Origin: Collinsella sp. An268
GTDB lineage: Bacteria; Actinomycetota; Coriobacteriia; Coriobacteriales; Coriobacteriaceae
Assembly (NCBI RefSeq): GCF_002159765.1
Contig: NZ_NFJH01000001.1
Span: 62,001-126,000, forward strand
DNA: 64,000 bases
Direction: 5' to 3'
Below are positions 1 to 7,805 of this stretch, in pieces (the first letter of the stretch is position 1; the number at the start of each line of letters is the position of its first letter). The notes under the pieces were generated by a model that was given only the letters and a program-made list of their open reading frames with translations, had not been told where the DNA came from and searched no databases. A program made the translations under genes and the position numbers.

Positions 1-2
1 CA

Positions 3-413
3 CAGGAGGAGGACACGCACGGTATCTACGAGGAGTTCTTCCGTGCCTACAACCGCATGGCCGCCATGCAGCTCTCCGATGACCGCTCCTACGACGACCT
101 CCGCCGCGTCATCATGGCCTCGCGCTACCTCGACCGCTGCGCGCAGTATGCCATCGACGCCGCCGGCCGCATCACGTTTTTGCTCACCGGCCAGCGCTGG
201 AGCGCGGCGGACATTGCCGGCATCGACGAGGAGGAGCTCGAGGGCATGCGCGTCCCGTCCGGCGAGGGCATCATCCTGCGTCCGGCCGCAGACGCCTCCT
301 ACATCGCCGCCATCCCCGCCGACGAGCTCACCCCCGAGGTCGTGGCCCTCGTGGGCCAGCCCGACGAGGACGATGACGAGGACGACGAGGACGACGAGGA
401 CGACCTCGCGTAG
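3..413 (+). CDS. PhoU-like protein, C-terminal part (5' end outside window)
   Basis: The reading frame is already open at base 3, so this is the end of a longer gene. The stretch around residues 25-55 of the visible part (LRRVIMASRYLDRCAQYAID, then ending LLTG) has the pattern of the last PhoU helix, where PhoU proteins read roughly xRYLERIxDHAxNIAE...xxTG. That suggests a phosphate-signalling PhoU protein. After this come about 70 further residues and a tail made almost only of Asp and Glu (bases about 360-405), which ordinary PhoU proteins lack; the DNA there is a GACGAG/GACGAC repeat. The Pit transporter and Pho-box-like repeats at 5.6 kb fit a phosphate theme. The assignment rests on one helix only, so it is tentative. 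Confidence 0.55.
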   Translation, partial: QEEDTHGIYEEFFRAYNRMAAMQLSDDRSYDDLRRVIMASRYLDRCAQYAIDAAGRITFLLTGQRWSAADIAGIDEEELEGMRVPSGEGIILRPAADASYIAAIPADELTPEVVALVGQPDEDDDEDDEDDEDDLA

Positions 414-487
414 GTGACGACGCGCCTTTCCGTCCGGCAGGCCCCGGGCGGCGCGTATGTGCCGTCTTCGTAAACCTTTGCGCGCCG

Positions 488-521
488 AGGGCGCGGTGTC
501 CGCTGGGGCGCCGCGCCCTTT
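488..521 (+). terminator. Hairpin after the PhoU-like gene
   Basis: Perfect 9-bp arms (488-496 and 511-519) with a 14-base loop, ending in only three T. It sits between the PhoU-like gene and yggS. It is a plausible weak terminator, and it also lies just upstream of the yggS -10 element. Confidence 0.45.
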
Positions 522-529
522 GCTAGTAT
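521..529 (+). promoter_or_regulatory. Extended -10 promoter for yggS operon
   Basis: TGCTAGTAT is an extended -10 element (TG-N-TAGTAT), 34 bases ahead of the yggS start. No good -35 box is visible, which is normal for extended -10 promoters. It would drive yggS-sepF-yggT-divIVA. Confidence 0.5.
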
Positions 530-562
530 GGGGCGGGGCGAAAGGCGCCCGGAGGCTAAGAG

Positions 563-1324
563 GTGGTTATGGATATTCCCGAGGGATACGAGGCATATTT
601 CGGGGGCGTTGCGAGGCGCCGTGCGGAGATTTCCGCGCGCGTCGAGGCAGCGCTCGACCGGGCGGGGCGCGCGCACGACGCGGCGCGGCTCGTCGCCGTT
701 TCCAAGACGGTCGGGGTGCCTGAGGTGCTGTGCGCCATCGCTGCCGGCTACCGGCATTTCGGCGAGAACCGGCCTCAGGAGCTCGCGCGCAAGCTCGAGG
801 GGCTCGAGGCGGTCCCCGGCCTGCCCGCCCTGCGCTTCGACATGATCGGGAACCTCCAGAAGAACAAGATCAACGCCGTGCTGGGGCGCGCAGCCCTCAT
901 CCACTCGGTGAGCTCGCTCCATCTCGCGCGCGCCATCGCCGAGCGCGCGGCGCGGCGCATCGACGAGGGCGCCTCGGTGTCGCCGCAGGACGTCCTTCTG
1001 GAAGTCAACATCTCCGGGGAGGCCTCCAAATCGGGCTTCGCGCCCGACGAGCTCCGCTCCGCGATGGACGAGTTGCAGGGACTTCGTGGAATTCGCCTGC
1101 GCGGTCTTATGACCATGGCGCCGCGCGGGGATAAGGATAGGGCCCGGCGTACGTTCTCGGGCCTGCGGGCGCTCCGGGACGAGCTTGAGGGCGCCTATCC
1201 GTCCCTCGACCTCTCCGAGCTCTCTTGCGGGATGAGCGAGGACTTCGAGGCGGCGCTCGAGGAGGGCTCGACGCTCATACGGCTGGGCAGGGTGGTTTTT
1301 GACCCCGCCTTTGAGCTAGAATAG
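563..1324 (+). CDS. yggS: PLP homeostasis protein YggS
   Basis: Pyridoxal-phosphate-binding protein of the YggS/PROSC family, which buffers vitamin B6 in the cytoplasm and has no known enzyme activity. The PLP lysine is K48 in VAVSKT. Further signatures are FGENRPQE near residue 66, MIGNLQKNK near 95, and CGMSEDFEAAL close to the C-terminus, which binds the phosphate. Length (253 aa) is somewhat above the usual 230, through a longer N-terminus. GGAGG at 551-555 sits 7 bases before GTG 563; ATG 569 is an alternative start. As in many Gram-positive bacteria it heads the sepF-yggT-divIVA cell division cluster. Confidence 0.93.
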   Translation: MVMDIPEGYEAYFGGVARRRAEISARVEAALDRAGRAHDAARLVAVSKTVGVPEVLCAIAAGYRHFGENRPQELARKLEGLEAVPGLPALRFDMIGNLQKNKINAVLGRAALIHSVSSLHLARAIAERAARRIDEGASVSPQDVLLEVNISGEASKSGFAPDELRSAMDELQGLRGIRLRGLMTMAPRGDKDRARRTFSGLRALRDELEGAYPSLDLSELSCGMSEDFEAALEEGSTLIRLGRVVFDPAFELE

Positions 1325-1398
1325 CAGGTACGCGGTTTTGTCCGGCGCGCGCCGGCACCGCAACGAGATTCGCACTCCATGTGGGGGAGTTGAGACAC

Positions 1399-2124
1399 GT
1401 GGGATTGTTTGACGAGATCAAGAGCCGCCTTCCCTTCGGGCAGCAGGCCGACTACGGCCAGGATGCCTACGCCGGCGACGGGTACGACGACGGCTATGAT
1501 GACGGCTACGGCTACGACGACGGCTACGATGCGCAGGACGGCGCCTACGGGCAGGCCCAGGGCTACACGCCGCAGCATCAGAGCGAGCCCGAGAGCAACG
1601 GCGTGCTCGGCCAGACGCGCCGCGGCGAGGCGGAGTCCGTCGCCGTCTACACGCGCTCCGGCAAGCTCGTCGGCGACGCCGACCGTCACGCCACCACGTA
1701 CAACCCGCCGGCGCGCTCGCACGACGAGTACCGCCCCGGCGCCTATGACACCCCGTCGAGCTATGCGGCGCAGTCGCGCACCCGTGCCGCCGCGGTGCCT
1801 GCCCCCACTGCCACCGAGAGCCATGCGGCAGCGATTCTGAACGCCACTCCGCAGCTCCCCATCTTCGAGCTCCGACCCGAGAGCTACGATGATGTGGAGA
1901 CGGTGGTGCGCCGCGTGCGCACCAAGCAGCCCGTCGCCCTCATCTTCGTGGGCGTGCGCACCGAGGTCGCAAAGCGCGTGCTCGACTTCAGCTATGGCTT
2001 CGCCTGCGGCCTCGGGGCATCGGTGCGCGAGATCGGCGACCGCGTCTTCGTGGTGTTGCCGCAGGGTTGCGAGGTCACCGAGTCCGATATGGCCAAGCTC
2101 CGCGCCGACGGCTACCTCAAGTAA
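1399..2124 (+). CDS. sepF: Cell division protein SepF
   Basis: FtsZ-membrane anchor. The N-terminus reads (V/M)GLFDEIKSRLPFG, the amphipathic membrane-binding helix of SepF. The last 85 residues form the SepF fold (VETVVRRVRTKQPVALIFVG and later DRVFVVLPQG) that binds the FtsZ tail. Between them lies a long disordered linker with a Tyr/Asp/Gly repeat (YDDGYDDGYGYDDGYD, about bases 1483-1530). I chose GTG 1399 over the in-frame GTG 1381 because it places the amphipathic helix at the very start, with GGGGAG about 10 bases upstream. In Actinobacteria SepF replaces FtsA/ZipA as FtsZ tether. Confidence 0.93.
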   Translation: MGLFDEIKSRLPFGQQADYGQDAYAGDGYDDGYDDGYGYDDGYDAQDGAYGQAQGYTPQHQSEPESNGVLGQTRRGEAESVAVYTRSGKLVGDADRHATTYNPPARSHDEYRPGAYDTPSSYAAQSRTRAAAVPAPTATESHAAAILNATPQLPIFELRPESYDDVETVVRRVRTKQPVALIFVGVRTEVAKRVLDFSYGFACGLGASVREIGDRVFVVLPQGCEVTESDMAKLRADGYLK

Positions 2125-2139
2125 CAGGGGCTGATCACC

Positions 2140-2403
2140 ATTTATCAAATCGCACAGCTGGTAAGCACGCTCGTAAACTTCTACGAGACGCTCATCCTCG
2201 TCTACATCATCCTCACCTGGTTCCCCCTGCGCGAGGGGAGTTTCGTCTACGACGTCGGCATGGTGCTGCGCTCGCTCTGCGAGCCGTTCCTCTCGCTCTT
2301 CCGGCGCATCATCCCGCCCATGGGCGGCATCGACTTCTCGCCGGTTATTGCAGTTCTTGCGTTAAACGTCATCGCCCGTTTGGTAATAGGTATACTGTAC
2401 TAG
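2140..2403 (+). CDS. YggT family membrane protein, non-ATG/GTG/TTG start
   Basis: Short integral membrane protein with two hydrophobic segments: residues about 3-27 (LVSTLVNFYETLILVYIILTW) and the last 25 (FSPVIAVLALNVIARLVIGILY). Between them is the family motif CEPFLSLFRRIIPPMGGIDFSP, the hallmark of YggT/YlmG proteins encoded beside sepF. The frame is fixed at its 5' end by the sepF stop at 2122. No ATG, GTG or TTG occurs before the conserved region, so translation must begin at ATT 2140 (GGGG 9 bases upstream), CTG 2131 or ATC 2134, possibly coupled to sepF termination. I used ATT 2140. About 87 aa. Confidence 0.85.
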   Translation: MYQIAQLVSTLVNFYETLILVYIILTWFPLREGSFVYDVGMVLRSLCEPFLSLFRRIIPPMGGIDFSPVIAVLALNVIARLVIGILY

Positions 2404-2458
2404 ACGCAAGCCCCGGGCGAAGCGTGTCCGGGCAACGCGAGGTAAAGGAGTTTCTCTC

Positions 2459-3127
2459 ATGGCTATCACCCCTCAAGACATTCAGGCCCAGACGTTCTCC
2501 GAGGCCAAGCGCGGTTACGATCCCGCCGAGGTCGACGTGTTCCTCGAGCAGCTCGCTTCCGAGGTTGACGCCATGCTGTCCAAGATTGTCGATTTGAAGG
2601 GTCGCCTCACGGCGACCGAGCAGCAGCTCGCCGACGCTCAGGCCCAGCTCGCCGCCCAGCCCGCGGTCGCCCCGGCGCCCGCGCCCGCCCCGCAGCACGA
2701 TTGCTCCGCCACCGAGCGCCAGATCTCCGCGGCGCTCATCGCCGCCCAGCAGACCGCCGACCAGATCGTCGCCGACGCCCAGCAGAATGCCCAGCGCATC
2801 TGCGACGAGGCTGATGCCAAGGCGCGCGACGTCATCCGTCAGGCGCTGCAGGAGAAGCAGAACGAGCTCGCCGAGATCGACCGTCTGAAGGCCTCCCGCG
2901 AGGAGTTCAAGAGCGAGTACCTGAAGCTCATCCAGCACTTCATGGACGATGCGCAGAACGCTTTCCCGTCCGACCTGCTGGCCTCCACGCCCGTGGGCTC
3001 CGCCGCCGCTCCGGTTGCCGCCCCCGCACCCGAGCCGGCTCCCGCCCCGGTCGCGGCCCCCGAGCCCGCGCCGGTCGCCGACCCGTTCGCCCCGCTCGAC
3101 AACTTCGGGATGGACGACCTCGACTAA
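2459..3127 (+). CDS. divIVA: DivIVA domain protein
   Basis: Polar growth and division scaffold. Residues 1-55 are the DivIVA membrane-binding domain (TPQDIQAQTFSEAKRGYDPAEVD, then VFLEQL), with the conserved F-x5-GYDxxEVDxFL pattern. Coiled coil follows to about residue 165, broken by an Ala/Pro stretch near residues 68-80. The last 50 residues are an Ala/Pro-rich tail ending in an acidic peptide. AAAGGAG lies just before the ATG. Last gene of the yggS-sepF-yggT-divIVA operon, followed by a clear terminator. Confidence 0.93.
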   Translation: MAITPQDIQAQTFSEAKRGYDPAEVDVFLEQLASEVDAMLSKIVDLKGRLTATEQQLADAQAQLAAQPAVAPAPAPAPQHDCSATERQISAALIAAQQTADQIVADAQQNAQRICDEADAKARDVIRQALQEKQNELAEIDRLKASREEFKSEYLKLIQHFMDDAQNAFPSDLLASTPVGSAAAPVAAPAPEPAPAPVAAPEPAPVADPFAPLDNFGMDDLD

Positions 3128-3162
3128 CGGTTGAAACGGCCGTCATTTTTCTGAGACGCATG

Positions 3163-3188
3163 CGCCCCGCCCTGTGCGGGGCGTTTTT
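3163..3188 (+). terminator. Intrinsic terminator of the division operon
   Basis: Arms CGCCCCGC (3163-3170) and GCGGGGCG (3176-3183) with a 5-base loop, then TTTTT. Classic rho-independent terminator after divIVA. Confidence 0.9.
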
Positions 3189-3272
3189 GTTTGCCGTGCG
3201 CCCGCGCGGGGCATAAGGGGACTAATCGCGGGCGCCTCCCGAGGGGCGTCCGCTCGAAGAGGGGAGTCGCGT

Positions 3273-4337
3273 ATGGGAAGATCGTTCGGCGGCGGAGGCC
3301 GGTCGGGTGGCGGCGGTGGATTCCGCGGCGGCGGTCGCAGCTTCGGCGGGTTTTCCGGCGGTAGAAGAAGCGGCGGACGCAGCTTCGGCGCGGGGCCGTC
3401 AGGGCCGCGCGGCGGCTGGGGCTTCACGCCCCCGCGCCCGCCGCGCCGGATCTACGGCGGGGGCGGCAGCGGTCTCTGGCCGTTTCTCGCCGGCATGAGC
3501 GTGGGGCGGAGCCAGAGCCGTGCCGCGGGCGGCGCGCGGGGGACGTCGCAGGCCGCCGGGGGAGACGGGTCTCCTGAGGCCAACGGCTGCGCCAAGGGAT
3601 GCCTCGCCGCCATCGTCCTCGCCATCGTCGTCATCGTCATTACCATGGCGTTCGGTTCGTTTGCCTCGTGCGCGCGCAGCGATGGGTCGGTCGGTGCCTC
3701 AACGCACCAGCGCGAGGCGCTCGCCGCCGGCACGGCCGTCGAGACGGGGTACTACACCGATGAGTCGGGTGACTGGATCCGCGACTCGGCAGCGCTCGAG
3801 CGCGGCCTCGAGACGTTCTTCGCCGAGACGGGCGTGCAGCCCTACGTCTACATCCTGCCCAACGGCACGTCGACGTCGGAGTCGGAGCTTGCCGCGCGCG
3901 CGGAGGAGCTCTACGACGAGCTCTTTACCGACGAGGCTCACTTCCTGCTCGTCTTCTGCGATGACGGGCAGGGGTCCTACACGTGCGGCTACGCCGTCGG
4001 CTCGGCGGCAAAGACCATCATGGACGATGAGGCGATCGGCATCCTCGCCGACTATCTCGACCGCAACTACCAGGACCTCTCCTTAAGCGAGGAGGAGATC
4101 TTCGCCGATACGTTCGCGCAGACGGCCGAGCGCATCATGCAGGTCACGACCTCGCCGGTTGTCTATATCGCCGGCGCCGCAGCGGTCGTGGCGATCGTCG
4201 CGCTCGTCATCTACCTCGTGCGCCGCCGCAGCCAAGAGCGTGCGGCGGAGCGCGCGCACGTGGAGGAGATGCTCAACACCCCGCTCGAGACGTTTGGGGA
4301 CCAGAAACTTGACGACCTGGAGGAGAAGTACCGCTGA
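3273..4337 (+). CDS. TPM-domain membrane protein with Gly/Arg-rich N-terminus
   Basis: Membrane protein of the TPM_phosphatase/YgcG-like type. Residues 1-75 are extremely rich in Gly, Ser and Arg (RSFGGGGRSGGGGG and similar). A membrane segment follows near residues 112-130 (CLAAIVLAIVVIVITMAF), then a TPM-like domain (VQPYVYILPNGTSTSESELA ... HFLLVFCDDGQGSYTCGYAVG) and a second membrane segment (VVYIAGAAAVVAIVALVIYLV) before a charged cytoplasmic tail. I chose ATG 3273 because GAGGGGAG precedes it; the frame is open further upstream. Function unknown: family members have been linked to photosystem repair or membrane maintenance. The PspA gene next door supports an envelope role. Confidence 0.7.
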   Translation: MGRSFGGGGRSGGGGGFRGGGRSFGGFSGGRRSGGRSFGAGPSGPRGGWGFTPPRPPRRIYGGGGSGLWPFLAGMSVGRSQSRAAGGARGTSQAAGGDGSPEANGCAKGCLAAIVLAIVVIVITMAFGSFASCARSDGSVGASTHQREALAAGTAVETGYYTDESGDWIRDSAALERGLETFFAETGVQPYVYILPNGTSTSESELAARAEELYDELFTDEAHFLLVFCDDGQGSYTCGYAVGSAAKTIMDDEAIGILADYLDRNYQDLSLSEEEIFADTFAQTAERIMQVTTSPVVYIAGAAAVVAIVALVIYLVRRRSQERAAERAHVEEMLNTPLETFGDQKLDDLEEKYR

Positions 4338-4467
4338 CACCGTTTGTTGAACCGCCCGCCACATACCTGGTTGCGCGGTAGTCGATGGGGTACAAGAGGG
4401 TCTAATCGCGCGCCGCACAAGCTGCGCGCCCGGAGCGGCCGCACGGCCGCGTGAGGAGGAGCCCAAG

Positions 4468-5148
4468 ATGGGGATGCTCGAACGTTTTGCTGACATCATC
4501 AAGGCCAACGTGAACGACCTGCTCGACCGTGCCGAGGACCCGGCGAAGATGGTCGACCAGTATCTGCGCGACCTTGCCGAGTCGCTCGCGGAGGTGAAGG
4601 AGGAGACCGCCGGCGTCATGGCCGAGGAGGCGCGCTGCGCCCGTGCCGTCTCTGAGAACCGCGCCGAGGTGGAGAAGTACGAGGGGCTCGCGCGCCGTGC
4701 GCTCCAGGCAGGCAATGAGGACGACGCCCGCACCTTCCTCGCCAAGAAGCAAAAGCTCGAGGCGGCGGGCGAGGGTCTTGCCGCCGCCGCGGCGGCGGCG
4801 CATGAGAACGCCGAGAAGATGCGCGCCATGCACGACAAGCTCGTGTCCGACATCGAGGAGCTCCGCGGGCGCCGCGAGGCCATCAAGGCCAAGGTCGCCG
4901 TGGCCAAGACGCAGGACAAGGTCAACCGGGTATCGTCGGCGGGCGACGGTGCCGCCGCTGCCATGAGCGCCTTCGATCGCATGGAGGCGAAGGCCGACGA
5001 GATGCTCGACCGGTCCAACGCCATGAGCGAGCTCGATGCCGAGCCGATCGATGCCGCGGCCGCCCTTGAGGAGAAGTACGCCGCCGCGGGCGCGACGGCG
5101 GCCGTCGACGACGAGCTCGCCCGCCTCAAGGAGGAGATGGGGCTCTAG
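4468..5148 (+). CDS. PspA/IM30 family protein
   Basis: Membrane-stress ESCRT-III-like protein. It begins MGMLERFADIIKANVNDLLD, the typical PspA amphipathic helix, followed by the conserved DPAKMVDQYLRDL and a long coiled coil to about residue 150. The Ala-rich run EGLAAAAAAAH is in the hairpin region. The last part (EKYAAAGATAAVDDELARLKEEM) matches the C-terminal helix of IM30-type proteins. 226 aa is normal. GAGGAG is 7 bases upstream of the ATG. It follows the TPM protein on the same strand and may act with it at the membrane. Confidence 0.88.
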   Translation: MGMLERFADIIKANVNDLLDRAEDPAKMVDQYLRDLAESLAEVKEETAGVMAEEARCARAVSENRAEVEKYEGLARRALQAGNEDDARTFLAKKQKLEAAGEGLAAAAAAAHENAEKMRAMHDKLVSDIEELRGRREAIKAKVAVAKTQDKVNRVSSAGDGAAAAMSAFDRMEAKADEMLDRSNAMSELDAEPIDAAAALEEKYAAAGATAAVDDELARLKEEMGL

Positions 5149-5258
5149 CGCCCATCGCTGAGGTCCGTCTCGGCGCGGGCGGCGCGCGCATGCGTCCGCT
5201 CGCTCGACAATCCCGTGGATTCGGTGCCCGCCCGCACGCCCGCCGGCGGGCACCGTGC

Positions 5259-5264
5259 TACAAT
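5259..5264 (+). promoter_or_regulatory. -10 box of rnpB
   Basis: TACAAT lies 7 bases before the 5' end of the RNase P RNA, the right distance for a transcription start. No strong -35 box is visible. Confidence 0.55.
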
Positions 5265-5270
5265 GCTCAC

Positions 5271-5629
5271 GCGAAGCGGGCCAGACGGTCGCGCGTGCGG
5301 GCTCGTCCCGCGCGTGAGGAAAGTCCGGGCTCCACAGGGCAGCATGCTGGCTAACGGCCAGGCGGAGCGATCCGACGGAAAGTGCCGCAGAAAAGAAGAC
5401 TCCCACCTGCGCGCGAGCGTAAAGGGAAAAGCTGAAACGGTGGTGTAAGAGACCACCAGCGTCGCGGCGACGCGACGGCTGGGTAAACCCCATGCGGAGC
5501 AAGCGCGAATAGGAGCGCCATGGGCCGGCCCGGTCCGCGCTCGGGTAGCGTGCGAAGAGCGACGCGGCAACGCGTGCGCCAAGATAAATGACCGTCCGCG
5601 ACAGAACCCGGCTTATAGGCCCGCTTCGC
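5271..5629 (+). ncRNA. rnpB: RNase P RNA, class A
   Basis: Catalytic RNA that trims tRNA 5' leaders. Helix P1 is formed by GCGAAGCGGG at the 5' end and CCCGCTTCGC at the 3' end. Universally conserved stretches are present: GAGGAAAGTCCGGGCTCC at about 5316, ACGGCCAGGCGGAG near 5354, AAGTGCCGCAGAAA, GGGTAAACCCC (about 5482) and the 3' CCGACAGAACCCGGCTTATA equivalent at about 5597-5615. Length about 359 nt. Short ORFs across it are spurious. Confidence 0.96.
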
Positions 5630-5649
5630 ATCCTTCCGGTTATCCAAAC

Positions 5650-5677
5650 GTAAGGCAAATGTAAGGTCTTCGTAAGC
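5650..5677 (+). promoter_or_regulatory. Pho-box-like 11-bp direct repeats before the Pit gene
   Basis: GTAAGG (5650), GTAAGG (5661) and GTAAGC (5672) recur with an exact 11-bp period. PhoB and PhoP response regulators bind direct repeats with 11-bp spacing, so this is a good candidate operator for the phosphate genes that follow. A TATAGG at about 5711 could be the -10 box. Confidence 0.5.
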
Positions 5678-5855
5678 TACGCACACCCGGGGTTAGTAAA
5701 AGAGCTGCATATAGGCCCAGAACAGCGGAGAGAGGCCTCCAGCTGCCTCAGCAAAATGTCAGCTCAGCATCAGAATGGCGTCAAGAATCGCTAAAATAAG
5801 CAGCGGTTGTGTCAGACGCGCGCCACCCGCGGCCGCGTGAGGGAAAAGAGCATAC

Positions 5856-6908
5856 GTGGACTTCTCATTGACGCTGTTTCTGCAGGAGGTCGTATCGAAC
5901 CCGATACTCGCGATCACCGTCCTGCTCACCCTCGGTGTTATCTTTGTAAACGGTTGGACCGACGCCCCTAATTCCATCGCGACCTGCGTGACGACGCGCT
6001 GCATGAACGCCCGTCCCGCCATCATCATGAGCGCCATCTTCAACTTTCTCGGCGTGCTCATCATGACGCACCTGAACGCGTCGGTCGCCGCCACCATCTC
6101 CAACATGGTCGACTTCGGCGCGAACACGCACATCGCCCTCGTGGCGCTCTGCGCGGCCCTCTTCTCCATCGTCGTGTACAGCGTGGGTGCCTCCATCTTC
6201 GGCATCCCCACGAGCGAGAGCCACTCGCTCATCGCCGGCCTCACCGGCGCGGCGCTCGCCACCCAGGGCGGTCTCGACGGCGTCAACATGAACGAGTGGG
6301 TGAAGGTCCTCTACGGCCTCGTGCTGAGCCTCGCCATCGGCTTCGCCCTCGGCTGGGGCATCTGCAAGGGGCTCACGCTGCTCTGCCGCAACATCGACCG
6401 CCGCCGCGCCAACGGCTTCTTCACGGGCGCGCAGATCTTCGGCGCGGCCGCCATGAGCTTCATGCACGGCGCCCAGGACGGCCAGAAGTTCATCGGCGTG
6501 CTGCTGCTCGGCGTCGCGTTCTGTAACGGTCAGCCCGATGTCTCGGGTGCGGTCATCCCCGTGTGGCTCATGATCCTCTGCTCGACCGTCATGGGCATCG
6601 GCACCTCGGTCGGCGGCGAGAAGATCATCAAGTCCGTGGGCATGGACATGGTCAAGCTCGAGAAGTACCAGGGGTTCTCTGCCGACCTCGCGGGCGCCAT
6701 CTGCATCCTCATGTCCACCGTCTTCGGTATCCCCGTCTCCACGACGCACACCAAGACCAGCGCCATCATGGGCGTCGGCGCCGTGAAGCGTCTCTCCGCC
6801 ATCAACTTCACCGTGGTGCGCGACATGGTCCTCACCTGGATCTTCACGTTCCCGGGCTGCGGCCTCATCAGCTTCATCATGGCCAAGGTCTTCCTGATGG
6901 TGTTCTAG
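5856..6908 (+). CDS. pitA: Inorganic phosphate transporter, PiT family
   Basis: Membrane symporter for phosphate. The N-terminal signature NGWTDAPNSIATCV (residues 32-45) and its C-terminal duplicate (FGIPVSTTHTKTSAIMGVGAVKR, around residue 290) are the two inverted PiT repeats. Ten or so hydrophobic segments, no large cytoplasmic loop, 350 aa, a normal size for bacterial low-affinity Pit. GTG start with GAGGGAAAAGAG ahead of it. The next gene is the usual DUF47 partner, and Pho-box-like repeats lie upstream, so phosphate control is likely. Confidence 0.93.
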   Translation: MDFSLTLFLQEVVSNPILAITVLLTLGVIFVNGWTDAPNSIATCVTTRCMNARPAIIMSAIFNFLGVLIMTHLNASVAATISNMVDFGANTHIALVALCAALFSIVVYSVGASIFGIPTSESHSLIAGLTGAALATQGGLDGVNMNEWVKVLYGLVLSLAIGFALGWGICKGLTLLCRNIDRRRANGFFTGAQIFGAAAMSFMHGAQDGQKFIGVLLLGVAFCNGQPDVSGAVIPVWLMILCSTVMGIGTSVGGEKIIKSVGMDMVKLEKYQGFSADLAGAICILMSTVFGIPVSTTHTKTSAIMGVGAVKRLSAINFTVVRDMVLTWIFTFPGCGLISFIMAKVFLMVF

Positions 6909-6992
6909 CTCACCGCTCATTCGCTCCGTTTGTGCGCCCACGGCGCACGTGTTAGCAACGTCTCTGGTCGATACCGGGAAGGATGTATCCAC

Positions 6993-7616
6993 ATGGCACG
7001 GAAAAACGACGCGTTCTATTTCGATTCGTTCCGCAAGCACGCACAGCTCTCCTGCGAGGCAGCGAAGCTCCTCGCCGAGGTCATGCGCACGTACGACCCC
7101 GCCGACTTCCATCAGGCGGTCGATAAGATGCATGCCATCGAGCAGCAGGCGGACGAGGTCAAGCACGAGATCAACGACGCGCTCATCACCGCGTTCGTGA
7201 CCCCCATCGAGCGCGAGGACATCGCGATGCTCTCCGAGAACCTCGACACGGTGACCGATCGTATCGAGGGCGTGCTGCACCGCCTGTATTTCGACAACAT
7301 CACCGAGATTCGACCGGACGCCCTCGAGCTCGTCCAGATGATCGAGCGCGCCTGCACCGAGATGTGCGCGCTTCTCGACGACCTGCCGCAGTTCAAGCGC
7401 TCCAAGACCCTGCGCGCCCACGTAATCGCCATCAACGACACGGAGGAGGAGGCCGACCACGCCTACATCCGCGCCATGCGCAAGCTCCACACCACCGAGA
7501 CCGACGCCCTCAAGGTCTATGGCTGGCATGAGGTCTACACGTTCCTCGAGTACTGCGTCGACAGCTGCGAGCATGTGGCCGACACGGTGAGCAGCATCGT
7601 CATGAAGAACAGCTAA
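6993..7616 (+). CDS. DUF47/PhoU-like Pit accessory protein
   Basis: Cytoplasmic helical protein of the DUF47 (TIGR00153, YkaA) family, which is commonly encoded beside Pit transporters and shares the PhoU helical bundle. Visible family features: HAIEQQADEVKHEINDAL (the metal-binding E-x3-D type helix), PIEREDIAMLSENLDTVTDRIEG and the mirror helix HEVYTFLEYCVDSCEHVADT. ATG 6993 with GGGAAGGA upstream; an in-frame upstream GTG is not needed. 207 aa. It probably tunes or supports the transporter 84 bases upstream. Confidence 0.9.
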   Translation: MARKNDAFYFDSFRKHAQLSCEAAKLLAEVMRTYDPADFHQAVDKMHAIEQQADEVKHEINDALITAFVTPIEREDIAMLSENLDTVTDRIEGVLHRLYFDNITEIRPDALELVQMIERACTEMCALLDDLPQFKRSKTLRAHVIAINDTEEEADHAYIRAMRKLHTTETDALKVYGWHEVYTFLEYCVDSCEHVADTVSSIVMKNS

Positions 7617-7638
7617 CCGGCTGCATCGCTACGGTGGG

Positions 7639-7707
7639 GGAGGCCCCGTCCCGTTCGTCTTGAGGTACGCTTCGCAAAAACCTCGAGACGAACGGGGCGG
7701 GGCCTCC
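7639..7707 (+). terminator. Very long hairpin after the Pit operon
   Basis: 28-bp stem (7639-7666 with 7680-7707) with only two G-U pairs and a 13-base loop. No T-run follows on either strand, so it is not a textbook intrinsic terminator. It may stop or stabilise the Pit/DUF47 transcript. Confidence 0.6.
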
Positions 7708-7725
7708 CTGCGTTACGCTGCAGTT

Positions 7726-7738
7726 CGGTACAATACCG
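7726..7738 (+). promoter_or_regulatory. -10 box inside a small palindrome, upstream of yigZ
   Basis: CGGTA-CAA-TACCG is a perfect 5-bp inverted repeat and contains TACAAT (7729-7734), a good -10 hexamer, 67 bases before the yigZ-like gene. The overlap could let a regulator sit on the promoter, or be chance. Confidence 0.4.
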
Positions 7739-7805
7739 AGCGACGGCCGCGCGGCTAATCGCAAATGGCGGCGTCGCGGGACCGTGTGGTTGCAAGGAGG
7801 GTGTC

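Noticed and set aside
1483-1530. CRISPR-like or satellite repeat in sepF
   Set aside because: Short degenerate repeat coding for a Tyr/Asp/Gly linker inside a good gene; no spacers and no cas genes in the window.
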